Positions 1 to 6,235 of a stretch of DNA of 8,553 nucleotides are shown in pieces. The notes under the pieces are model-generated. The model was given only the letters and a program-made list of their open reading frames with translations, was not told the origin of the DNA and did no database searches. This DNA comes from Promethearchaeota archaeon. GTDB lineage: Archaea; Asgardarchaeota; Lokiarchaeia; Sigynarchaeales; SOKP01. Where the stretch lies: positions 1 through 8,553 of the forward strand of contig WJKD01000093.1 in assembly GCA_014729315.1 (NCBI GenBank), written 5' to 3'. A program made the translations under genes and the position numbers. Numbering within the stretch: the first letter of the stretch is position 1; every line of letters begins with the position of its first letter.

Positions 1-1209
1 ATGTCGCATTTTCTCAAACCTTATAATTTGACCATCGAATCTTTGGTAAACACAACAGTCGATAACTTAGCAATATATGCCTTAAACCATTACACGGGTT
101 TATACGACAAACTTGGAAATATCAATAATACCGCTGAAACCAATAATACATTCACTTTTAACCAATATTATCCACCATACTCGTACATAAATCAATCAAC
201 TAGCTTGTTAACCTTAAAAATAATCGGTGAAAATTCAACATACGATTCAGATTATGAACTCACTATCGATTCGCTTAGTTTTCAAGTGTTTAATTCAACC
301 TATAGTATTATTAATCCTTCGACTTGGCCTGAATTCAAAGTTATTGGGATAATAAATAATCCCGTATTATACCGTACTGAACGATATAACTGGCTTGCGG
401 GATATGAGGTCGGTCTCGATGTAACTGGGGCAGAAAATTCGATATATATAAACTACCAAAACGCCAGAAATTACGTCTACCCGATGTATAATGGCTCATT
501 AAACAACGGAACAAACGACTTTATCACGACAGTATACATTCATTGCGACAGCGTTGACGACATTTCCAGCGTAAAAGGTCAATTACAAAATAATCTGGGA
601 CCTTATTATACAATTCCTGACCTTAAATCGGATACGATTGAATTCCGAAATTACGCCTTCGATTGGTATATTTGGCTCGAAGAAGGCTTTGACGACGAAG
701 AAGTATTAGAGGAATTAACAGAGTTCATTGAGGATAACGGTTATGTAGTGCTCTTTGGATTTACGAATTCCTTTATAACATCAATATTCGAAAGTATGAT
801 CGATTTAATCACGATGATCATGAACGGAATACTGATTTTTGCGATCGTAATCTCTATGATTGGTCTCGCACTTCATTGTCTTCTTTCAACTATGGCAAGA
901 AGACGCGAAATTGGAATGTTACGTTCCATTGGCCTCAGCAAAAAAGGTGTAGTACGGACGGTTTCCGGTGAAACATTGGTAGTTGCGCTGTTAGGCGCAC
1001 TAATTGGAATTTTTGCAGGGATCTTAACAGGAACATTGATGGTCACAGCAGTTCCACAAACAAGTTTCTTAGCTGTAACTCTCGTAATTCCTTGGCTTAC
1101 CATTGGAATCTTAGTGCTGGTAACTTTAGCAACGGCAATTGTGAGCTCTAGATATCCTTCTAAATGGGCAGCAAACATTAATATTATAGACGCAGTACGA
1201 ACAAGATAA
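1..1209 (+). CDS. FtsX/MacB-type ABC transporter permease, C-terminal part
   Basis: This is the membrane subunit of an ABC system of the FtsX/MacB/LolC type, which couples cytoplasmic ATPases to an extracytoplasmic domain. Residues 1-260 are a polar domain with eight N-x-S/T sequons (N17, N42, N48, N64, N78, N98, N164, N169), as expected for a surface-exposed, possibly N-glycosylated archaeal domain. Three membrane segments follow at about 268-294, 323-351 and 356-382. The family's cytoplasmic loop RREIGMLRSIGLSK (301-314) lies between the first two, and a P-x-x-x-A-x(n)-I-x-A-x-R tail closes the protein. Family members normally have an additional TM before the extracytoplasmic domain. It is missing here, so the gene almost certainly begins upstream of the window and the ATG at base 1 may be an internal Met. 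The stop at 1207-1209 lies 6 nt before the Shine-Dalgarno site of the next gene, consistent with one operon with the two ATPases. The substrate is unknown. Confidence 0.88.
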   Translation: MSHFLKPYNLTIESLVNTTVDNLAIYALNHYTGLYDKLGNINNTAETNNTFTFNQYYPPYSYINQSTSLLTLKIIGENSTYDSDYELTIDSLSFQVFNSTYSIINPSTWPEFKVIGIINNPVLYRTERYNWLAGYEVGLDVTGAENSIYINYQNARNYVYPMYNGSLNNGTNDFITTVYIHCDSVDDISSVKGQLQNNLGPYYTIPDLKSDTIEFRNYAFDWYIWLEEGFDDEEVLEELTEFIEDNGYVVLFGFTNSFITSIFESMIDLITMIMNGILIFAIVISMIGLALHCLLSTMARRREIGMLRSIGLSKKGVVRTVSGETLVVALLGALIGIFAGILTGTLMVTAVPQTSFLAVTLVIPWLTIGILVLVTLATAIVSSRYPSKWAANINIIDAVRTR

Positions 1210-1214
1210 AAAAG

Positions 1215-1220
1215 GGTGAT
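1215..1220 (+). promoter_or_regulatory. Strong Shine-Dalgarno site with no canonical start codon after it
   Basis: GGTGAT matches the archaeal anti-SD and sits just after the permease stop. No ATG, GTG or TTG of the ATPase frame occurs at normal spacing. The in-frame codon 4 nt downstream is ATA (1225-1227), and the frame stays open from there into the ATPase. This suggests that translation of the ATPase begins near 1225 rather than at the GTG at 1282. Confidence 0.55.
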
Positions 1221-1281
1221 ATAAATAAAAGCAAAGATATTTAAATCACGAGAAATAAAAGATAGAGAATATATAAGCGAT

Positions 1282-2067
1282 GTGTTCAACGGAACTGCTT
1301 ATCAAATCGATCCAGATTTAGTTTTAGAGGTAAAAGATCTGACAAAGACATATTCCTTGGGTGAATATACGGTGACTGCGTTAAAAAACGTGAATCTACA
1401 AATCAGAAAAGGCGAGTTCGTAGCTGTTGTAGGGCCTTCAGGATCGGGTAAAACAACCATGATCAATTGTCTTGGAGCGCTTGATTTTCCCGACTCAGGT
1501 CAAATCATCTACAATATTGATAGTCAAGGTGCTGGGCAAAACATAACGGAGATGAACGATAAACAGCACAAAGAAATAAGATTAAGGATGATTGGTTTTA
1601 TATTCCAATTCTATAATCTTTTTCCCGTGTTGACGGCGTACGAGAACGTTGAACTCCCAGGTCTAATTGCGAAAAAAGATTCTGAAGATATCAAAGATAG
1701 AGTCGAAATGTTATTAGAATTAGTGGGATTAGGTCACAGAATGACGCATCTTCCCACTCAGATGTCGGGAGGCGAACAACAAAGAGTCACGGTTGCTCGA
1801 TCGATGATTAATTCGCCTTTGATATTACTTGCTGACGAACCTACAGGAGAATTGGACACAGAAACGACGACGCAGATTATTAAAACTTTTTTAAAACTTA
1901 GAGACGAAGGGCAATCGATTTTGATGGTTACGCACAATGTACGAATTGCTGAAACAGCTGACAGAATTCTCACTCTTACCGATGGAGAAATTGTTGCTGA
2001 ACATAAAGGAGGAAAAACTCTCGATGAAATCTGGGAAGATGATTTTGAAGGAGGTGCGGCACATTGA
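1282..2067 (+). CDS. ABC transporter ATP-binding protein, LolD/MacB type (first of two)
   Basis: Cytoplasmic ATPase predicted to power the adjacent FtsX-type permease. All motifs are present: Walker A GPSGSGKTT (51-59), Q-loop Q109 within FIFQFYNL, signature MSGGEQQ (161-167), Walker B ILLADEP (181-187), D-loop GELD (189-192) and the H-loop His in VTHN (218). IFQFYNLFPVLTAYENVELP is typical of the MacB/LolD/FtsE group. An acidic tail (about 245-261) follows the last motif. The start is uncertain. GTG 1282 lacks a Shine-Dalgarno site, while a good one at 1215-1220 precedes an in-frame ATA at 1225. Starting there would add 19 residues (beginning x-K-A-K-I-F-K-S-R), a basic N-terminus like that of the next ATPase. 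The 3' end overlaps the next gene's TTG start by 4 nt. Paralogy with the neighbour is strong, so the two ATPases may form a heterodimer; that is inference. Confidence 0.95.
   Translation: MFNGTAYQIDPDLVLEVKDLTKTYSLGEYTVTALKNVNLQIRKGEFVAVVGPSGSGKTTMINCLGALDFPDSGQIIYNIDSQGAGQNITEMNDKQHKEIRLRMIGFIFQFYNLFPVLTAYENVELPGLIAKKDSEDIKDRVEMLLELVGLGHRMTHLPTQMSGGEQQRVTVARSMINSPLILLADEPTGELDTETTTQIIKTFLKLRDEGQSILMVTHNVRIAETADRILTLTDGEIVAEHKGGKTLDEIWEDDFEGGAAH
2050..2056 (+). promoter_or_regulatory. Shine-Dalgarno site fixing a TTG start
   Basis: GGAGGTG lies 7 nt upstream of TTG 2064-2066. The site is near-perfect and sits inside the end of the preceding gene, so it supports TTG as the start and translational coupling of the two ATPases. 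Confidence 0.8.
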
Positions 2068-2831
2068 AGCTAAAAAGGAATACTACTGAAACGGATTTAT
2101 CTACTAAACCGAAGATGAAACCTAAATCGGACTACAAGCTAGAAGACGGTAAAATGGTCGAAGTGTTTGATCTCTCGAAAATTTACGAAATGGGAGAGGT
2201 TGAAGTTAGAGCATTAGACGGAGTTAATCTAAAAGTTAAGAAAGGGGAATTTGTTTCAGTAATGGGACCTTCGGGTTCCGGAAAAACAACCTTACTTAAT
2301 ATGATTGGTGCTCTTGATAATCCTTCAACTGGGGCGGTTTATATTGACGGAATTAATATCGCACATATGGACGACGAAGAGCGAACTAAGATGAGATTGA
2401 AAAAAATAGGTTTTATTTTTCAATTCTATAATCTTGTTCCCGTTCTCAATGCTTACGAGAATGTTGAATTACCATTGGTCTTTGCTGAAATCCCAGAAAA
2501 GGAACGGAAAAGAAGAGTTGAGAAATTTATGGAGTTAGTTAACCTCGAAGATCGAATGGATCACCTTCCTGCAGAACTTTCTGGCGGCGAGCAACAAAGA
2601 GTTGCAATCGCTCGATCGCTTAGCAACGAACCTGCTTTGCTAATTGCTGACGAACCTACAGGTGAACTTGATACAAAAATGGGAAGCGAAATCGTCAACC
2701 TTCTTAGAGAACTGAATAGGGAACTTGATCAAACTATCATAATGGTTACGCACGATCCCGCCATAGGTAAACTTGCAGAAAGACTATGTAAGATGAGAGA
2801 CGGTAAAATTATTGACGAAGTTATCTTATAA
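2064..2831 (+). CDS. ABC transporter ATP-binding protein, LolD/MacB type (second of two)
   Basis: Second complete ATPase of the same operon. A Lys-rich N-terminal extension (about residues 1-30) precedes the domain. Motifs are Walker A GPSGSGKTT (68-76), Q-loop Q120, signature LSGGEQQ (172-178), Walker B LLIADEP (192-198), GELD (200-203) and H-loop H230. It shares long blocks with the upstream ATPase, for example the region around FIFQFYNLVPVLNAYENVEL, so the pair are recent-looking paralogues; both have intact catalytic residues. The start is TTG with a strong SD at 2050-2056; TTG overlaps the previous stop codon. Likely role: ATP hydrolysis for an FtsX/MacB-type transporter that moves or extracts lipid-linked or secreted cargo. 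The cargo cannot be inferred. Downstream T-tracts end the unit. Confidence 0.95.
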   Translation: MKLKRNTTETDLSTKPKMKPKSDYKLEDGKMVEVFDLSKIYEMGEVEVRALDGVNLKVKKGEFVSVMGPSGSGKTTLLNMIGALDNPSTGAVYIDGINIAHMDDEERTKMRLKKIGFIFQFYNLVPVLNAYENVELPLVFAEIPEKERKRRVEKFMELVNLEDRMDHLPAELSGGEQQRVAIARSLSNEPALLIADEPTGELDTKMGSEIVNLLRELNRELDQTIIMVTHDPAIGKLAERLCKMRDGKIIDEVIL

Positions 2832-2846
2832 AAAATTTTATAATTA

Positions 2847-2880
2847 ATTTTTATTTTTTTATTAATCCTCATTTTTTTGC
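2847..2880 (+). terminator. T-rich archaeal terminator of the ABC operon
   Basis: Runs of T (around 2848-2862 and 2872-2878) follow the second ATPase without a stable hairpin, which is the usual archaeal termination signal. The 131-nt gap is convergent with the - strand 7-TM gene. The A-runs at 2830-2838 could serve as the opposite-strand T-tract. Confidence 0.55.
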
Positions 2881-2962
2881 TTATATTTATTTTAATTAGA
2901 TTTGAATTAGACTATATCTCGAATTTAAATAATATTCATAAAATGAAATTTTGAGGTATTTT

Positions 2963-3694
2963 TTACTCTTTAATTAATCTATCTGCGAAACTATCTGGTA
3001 AGAAAAATCCCAAATAGTAATTGATCGAACTTAATATCAATAAAAGTCGAATTATAAAGACAAGAATTAGATTTTCCCAGCTGAATGAATCCATAGCGGC
3101 TCCGAAAGTGAAAAATATGAAAGCGATTAACAAGAACCGCCCTTTCCATCTTATCTTGGGATCTTCTGAGTTCATGCTCTTTTTTGCAAAAATAATACCG
3201 GTAGTAAAAGCAATCACAATCGCAAATATTGCAAAGTAAAAAGTTAAAGGGGTTCTTTGTATTATATTTGGGCTTATTTCCACCCCAACGAGCTCTGGAT
3301 TAATAATTAAGAAGATGATTAAAAGAATTTCGTAGGGGATACAAATTACTGAGAAGGCAATCATTATCTGTGTTTTAAAATGAGGGTATACTAAAGTTGA
3401 AAAGGAATAAATCCAACAAAGAATAGCTATTGGAATGAACACATTAGCTAAAATTAAATACGTGAAGTTATCAAGTCCTAAGTTAAAAAACAATAGAAAT
3501 ATGAAGTTAAAGGTCGGCCACCACCAAGAAGCGCTGAGAAATATCCAAGATAATCCGAGGGTTAGGTACTGCTTTACTTTATAATGAAAATAATTCAAAG
3601 ATATCTTGGTTCCGATAATAAATGAAATAACTACGAAGATAAAACTAAGGAAACCTCTTACTAATTCAACTTGAGTAAAATTTTGTAAAATCAT
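2963..3694 (-). CDS. Predicted 7-TM membrane protein, copy A of a three-member paralogous family
   Basis: I do not recognise the family. The 243-aa protein is almost wholly hydrophobic, with segments at about 13-30, 45-70, 77-99, 109-132, 150-171, 184-203 and 208-231. Basic loops after TM1, TM3 and TM5 and a charged C-terminus give N-out/C-in topology by the positive-inside rule. It aligns without gaps over about 240 residues with copy B (5377-6114). Shared positions include GLxWIFLS and WW (57-58), CWIYSF (93-98) with P104, TG (165-166), KG (184-185) and YYLGF (226-230) followed by P233-D234. There is no kinase, HAMP, GGDEF or other effector domain, and no obvious enzymatic motif. A 7-TM sensor or receptor-like module is one reading; a small transporter is another. 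The ATG start has no SD. A TATA-like, TTACAT-containing stretch lies about 30-50 nt upstream. Confidence 0.85.
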   Translation of the reverse strand: MILQNFTQVELVRGFLSFIFVVISFIIGTKISLNYFHYKVKQYLTLGLSWIFLSASWWWPTFNFIFLLFFNLGLDNFTYLILANVFIPIAILCWIYSFSTLVYPHFKTQIMIAFSVICIPYEILLIIFLIINPELVGVEISPNIIQRTPLTFYFAIFAIVIAFTTGIIFAKKSMNSEDPKIRWKGRFLLIAFIFFTFGAAMDSFSWENLILVFIIRLLLILSSINYYLGFFLPDSFADRLIKE

Positions 3695-3721
3695 GATTTT
3701 TTTTTGTTAATCTATAATTTA

Positions 3722-3746
3722 AATCAAATTATATGTAAAATATAGA
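3722..3746 (-). promoter_or_regulatory. Putative promoter of 7-TM copy A, with TTACAT box
   Basis: On the - strand, an AT-rich TATA-like stretch (CTATATTTTA) overlaps TTTTACATATAATTTG. It lies about 30-50 nt upstream of the ATG at 3694. The TTACAT core followed by AATTTG resembles the repeats upstream of the RHH regulator gene. Assignment is by pattern only. Confidence 0.35.
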
Positions 3747-3888
3747 AAGTATTTACAAACTTTAATTCTATTTTATTATAAAATCCATCCTTTAAAACAA
3801 TTCATTTATCAATAGGTTTTATTGTATTATTTTAAAATTAGATTTTCTAGGAAATAAAGAAATAAAAAGAAAATAATGTGAATTTTTT

Positions 3889-4086
3889 TTACCGATTCAA
3901 ATTTCTTTTTGCTAAGCGTTCGAAATTTTCATCTTCTAATTCTTCGTACATTTTTAATTCTTTCGACAAGAAATCTCTTAGCGCAATACGAATCGCTTCG
4001 GATCTGCTAGGATAGATTCCTAATTCGTTAAGAATCTGAATCGCAGATAGATACTTTTCTGGTAAATTTATAGTTATTATTTTCAT
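3889..4086 (-). CDS. CopG/Arc-type ribbon-helix-helix DNA-binding regulator
   Basis: This 65-aa protein has the classic RHH layout. An N-terminal beta strand (KIITINLP, 2-9) would insert into the DNA major groove as a dimer ribbon. Helix A spans about 10-22, then GxYPSRSEAIR (23-33), the family's turn and helix-B start, and helix B continues to about 42. A charged tail (43-65) may be a helical extension. RHH proteins of this size usually act as dimeric autorepressors or local regulators. The ATG at 4086 has no SD. No toxin-like gene overlaps or directly abuts it, so a toxin-antitoxin antitoxin is not supported. Two TTTACAT-centred direct repeats lie directly upstream and are candidate operators. 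It sits between 7-TM copy A and an unknown soluble protein, all on the same strand but separated by about 190-240 nt, so probably separately transcribed. Confidence 0.88.
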   Translation of the reverse strand: MKIITINLPEKYLSAIQILNELGIYPSRSEAIRIALRDFLSKELKMYEELEDENFERLAKRNLNR

Positions 4087-4097
4087 GGAATTAAACC

Positions 4098-4143
4098 AAT
4101 TTACATCAATTTTGAGATGCTTAACCTTAATTTACATAATTTG
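4098..4143 (-). promoter_or_regulatory. Two TTTACAT direct repeats upstream of the RHH gene (candidate operator)
   Basis: AATTTACATCAATTTTG (4098-4114) and AATTTACATAATTTG (4129-4143), written on the + strand, are near-identical. They start 31 bp apart, about three helical turns, so both face the same side of the DNA. They occupy 12-57 nt upstream of the RHH start codon, where an autorepressor would bind. This is the pattern read directly; binding is inference. Confidence 0.4.
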
Positions 4144-4145
4144 TC

Positions 4146-4161
4146 GGAAGGCTTATAAATT
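4146..4161. promoter_or_regulatory. Near-symmetric TATA/BRE element, possible divergent promoter
   Basis: On the + strand, GGAAG-C-TTATAAAT looks like BRE plus TATA box. On the - strand the same bases read CGAATTTATAAG, also BRE/TATA-like. The - strand reading would place a start site near 4130, upstream of the RHH gene. The + strand reading would start near 4183, where no gene begins before 5377. The rest of the 240-nt gap (4162-4326) shows no coding potential that I can support. Confidence 0.4.
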
Positions 4162-4326
4162 CGAAATATTAACGCTTTAATTATGTTTATGGATTAATCT
4201 CAGACGAATAGGAGATGTTAAAAGATTAATATAATAATTACAATTTTTCACTATCTTGTACAAACTGTGAATATAATAAATTCAAGGCTTAACAAAATTA
4301 TTAAATGACTTTGATAAAAAGAAAGA

Positions 4327-5094
4327 TTAATAAGGAGTTTGAAAAGATTTTATACGGATTATTAACGAAAACGAGGATTTGTATAATTCTGCGTGGCTTA
4401 TTTCCTTTAGATCTTCCATTAAAATTAAAGAATAATCTTCCTCTCTTTTGATATAATTTTTTTCTCTAGTCTTATGTTCCTCGTCAAGAAATGTATCGAT
4501 TTTTAAGTAATTTTTCTTAAGCTTTCCCGGGAATTGGGGCATCATGTTAAAGGTAAAAAGCAGATCGGGTTCTATTTCAGTTTTACCATTGATGACAAAT
4601 AAAATATTAGGCTCCGTCATAGCGATAAATGATTCCAAAGAGTAGAAATAATCATCAATTTTGACAGTTAGTTTCTCGTCCTCGTCATTATTGCCCTCAA
4701 TTGTGGAACAATCGCACACTTTTGGGATCAAAAACTTTTCCTTCCCTCGAAAAGCAATACTCATCTCGTTCTGACTTAGGTATTCTTTAAAAACTGGATC
4801 TTCCTTATCAATTATAAATTCGTCTTTTATTGGATCGCTTTTTACATATGCTATTAAGGCTCCAGGAGAAATCAAATTAATTTTTTGATAGTAGGTTTTT
4901 GTGACGGGATTATAGGGAAGATTGATGACATCCTTATTACCTCCTAATCCAATCTGGGCTAAAAGATTTGATGGGATCTGAGAGGTTAACGTAAATAGCA
5001 GATAAGAACGAAAATCTTCCAATTCAATGAAGTTGGTTAACCCCTTGAAGTAATCTTGAATTTTAGTTATATTTTCTTTAATCTTTTCTGACAT
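4327..5094 (-). CDS. Hypothetical soluble protein, 255 aa
   Basis: I do not recognise this protein. It has no signal peptide and no TM segment, so it is probably cytoplasmic. The N-terminal 35 residues look helical. The middle is a mixed alpha/beta region containing LGLGG-like glycines (48-52), NPVTKTYYQ (62-70), a CxC pair (C127, C129) and an acidic stretch (NNDEDE, 135-140). The C-terminal third alternates hydrophobic strands (NILFVING at 163-170, DLLFTFNMM at 177-185, SLILMEDL at 222-229, FSLIIRI at 242-248) with charged loops. ATG 5094 has no SD. A TATA-like stretch lies about 50-65 nt upstream. It is divergent from 7-TM copy B and shares the 282-nt intergenic region with it. The frame is intact and its codon use looks like its neighbours', so I take it as a real gene of unknown function. 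Confidence 0.75.
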   Translation of the reverse strand: MSEKIKENITKIQDYFKGLTNFIELEDFRSYLLFTLTSQIPSNLLAQIGLGGNKDVINLPYNPVTKTYYQKINLISPGALIAYVKSDPIKDEFIIDKEDPVFKEYLSQNEMSIAFRGKEKFLIPKVCDCSTIEGNNDEDEKLTVKIDDYFYSLESFIAMTEPNILFVINGKTEIEPDLLFTFNMMPQFPGKLKKNYLKIDTFLDEEHKTREKNYIKREEDYSLILMEDLKEISHAELYKSSFSLIIRIKSFQTPY

Positions 5095-5138
5095 AATTTT
5101 TCATTAGTTGTGGGTTTTTTGATATTACAATAATTAAT

Positions 5139-5160
5139 CATTACATAAAATTATATTTTA
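5139..5160 (-). promoter_or_regulatory. Putative promoter of the hypothetical gene, with TTACAT box
   Basis: On the - strand, TAAAATATAATTTTATG is TATA-like and lies about 50-65 nt upstream of the ATG at 5094. On the + strand it overlaps TTACATAAAATTA, similar to the boxes near the RHH gene. The rest of 5095-5376 holds AT-rich DNA without a supportable gene. Confidence 0.35.
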
Positions 5161-5320
5161 GTGGGTCAAATTTGAAATATTACTTTCATAAAGATAAACA
5201 TATTATTTTGAATTCATTTTAGGTAAGATTGTTCTTAAAGAAGTATACGGATACACATTTAATAAATTCGTCCAGAAAAAGAAAAAGATATTAAATAGTA
5301 AGGTCTAAGTCATTATTAAA

Positions 5321-5338
5321 AAGATAATCTTATAATAA
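5321..5338 (+). promoter_or_regulatory. Putative promoter of 7-TM copy B
   Basis: TTATAATAATA (5330-5340) is a TATA-box candidate preceded by purine-rich AAGATA. It predicts a start near 5357 and a leader of about 20 nt carrying the SD at 5365-5372. The interrupted palindrome AAGAT-A-ATCTT (5321-5331) overlaps its upstream edge and could be an operator. Confidence 0.4.
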
Positions 5339-5376
5339 TAAAAAATAGGATAGCTATACTCGAAGAGGCGATTTAT

Positions 5377-6114
5377 ATGGGATTAGAATCTTTAACTCAA
5401 TTAGAACTATCTCTTGGATTATTTACATTCATCTGGACCTTGATTTCGCTGCTCGTAGGTGTAAGAATTTTTAGTAAATATTTTTCTCAAAAACAAAAGG
5501 AATTATTAACAGTTGGGCTCGCTTGGATATTTTTAAGCTCTGCGTGGTGGGGGTCTGCTTTTTCATTTTTATCTATCATTATAAGCAACCAACCTTTAGA
5601 TACTTTCTCTTTCTTATTCTTGGGAAATTTCTTTTTACCAATTGCGATATGTTGCTGGATTTATTCTTTTTGTAATCTTGGTTTTCCAAGTATTAAGAAA
5701 ATTCTTTTACCCGTCTACTTAGTCATATGTGTAATATTTGACATTTTCCTCCTAGTTTTTCTCTTTACTGATCCGAGGATTGTTGGTTCTGTGGAGGGTA
5801 ATTTCTATTCACAACCTAATCTATTCGCATTAGTCTTTCAATTGTTTGCAGCAGCAACTACAATAGTTACGGGATTAATTTTCTCAATAGATTCTATAAA
5901 ATCAGACGACTCAAAAGTTAAATTAAAGGGAAAATTCTTGCTACTTGCTTTTGTTTCCTTTACGATAGGTGCTTTATTTGATGCGGCAATTCCATTAAAC
6001 ATAGTAAGTTTAGTAATAGTAAGGTTAATATTAATTTCAAGCGGTATTGAATATTATCTGGGTTTTTTAATGCCAGATAAATTAGCAAAAGCCCTATTAA
6101 AAAGCAAAACATAA
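5377..6114 (+). CDS. Predicted 7-TM membrane protein, copy B of the paralogous family
   Basis: A 245-aa integral membrane protein, colinear with copy A (2963-3694) from residue 1, including TQ-x-EL at 7-11. TM segments fall at about 12-30, 45-70, 77-99, 109-131, 150-170, 184-203 and 208-231. Shared motifs are GLAWIFLSS with WW (57-58), PIA-x-C-CWIYSF (88-98), TG (165-166), KG (184-185) and EYYLGF (225-230) followed by P233-D234. The loops after TM1 (K34, K39, K41), TM3 (K107, K108) and TM5 (K175, K180, K182, K184) are basic, giving N-out/C-in. The ATG start is supported by an SD-like GAGGCGAT at 5365-5372, 4 nt upstream. Copy C follows 121 nt downstream on the same strand. Function is unknown; there is no effector domain, so any signal output would need a partner. 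Confidence 0.87.
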   Translation: MGLESLTQLELSLGLFTFIWTLISLLVGVRIFSKYFSQKQKELLTVGLAWIFLSSAWWGSAFSFLSIIISNQPLDTFSFLFLGNFFLPIAICCWIYSFCNLGFPSIKKILLPVYLVICVIFDIFLLVFLFTDPRIVGSVEGNFYSQPNLFALVFQLFAAATTIVTGLIFSIDSIKSDDSKVKLKGKFLLLAFVSFTIGALFDAAIPLNIVSLVIVRLILISSGIEYYLGFLMPDKLAKALLKSKT

Positions 6115-6235
6115 AAATGCAAATTTTCCGAGAGGAATAAGAATAACCAAACCCATCTTAAATAACAATAATTATTTTCTTTTATTTTTCAAATAAATTT
6201 AACGGGTTTTAACATAATACTCTTCTTAAACTCAA

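Noticed and set aside
873..1289. 138-codon open frame on the - strand
   Set aside because: It is antisense to the well-supported permease membrane domain and its residues mirror that gene's codon pattern; no promoter or SD.
1758..1973. 71-codon - strand frame inside the first ATPase
   Set aside because: Shadow of the conserved signature/Walker B region of the real gene.
3021..3239. 72-codon + strand frame inside 7-TM copy A
   Set aside because: Antisense to a gene supported by paralogy to two other copies.
3889..4086. RHH protein as antitoxin of a toxin-antitoxin pair
   Set aside because: No toxin-like gene overlaps or abuts it; neighbours are about 190-240 nt away and do not resemble known toxins.
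5223..5307. Short Lys-rich reading frames upstream of 7-TM copy B
   Set aside because: No start codon with SD, about 20 codons only, and in AT-rich promoter-like DNA.
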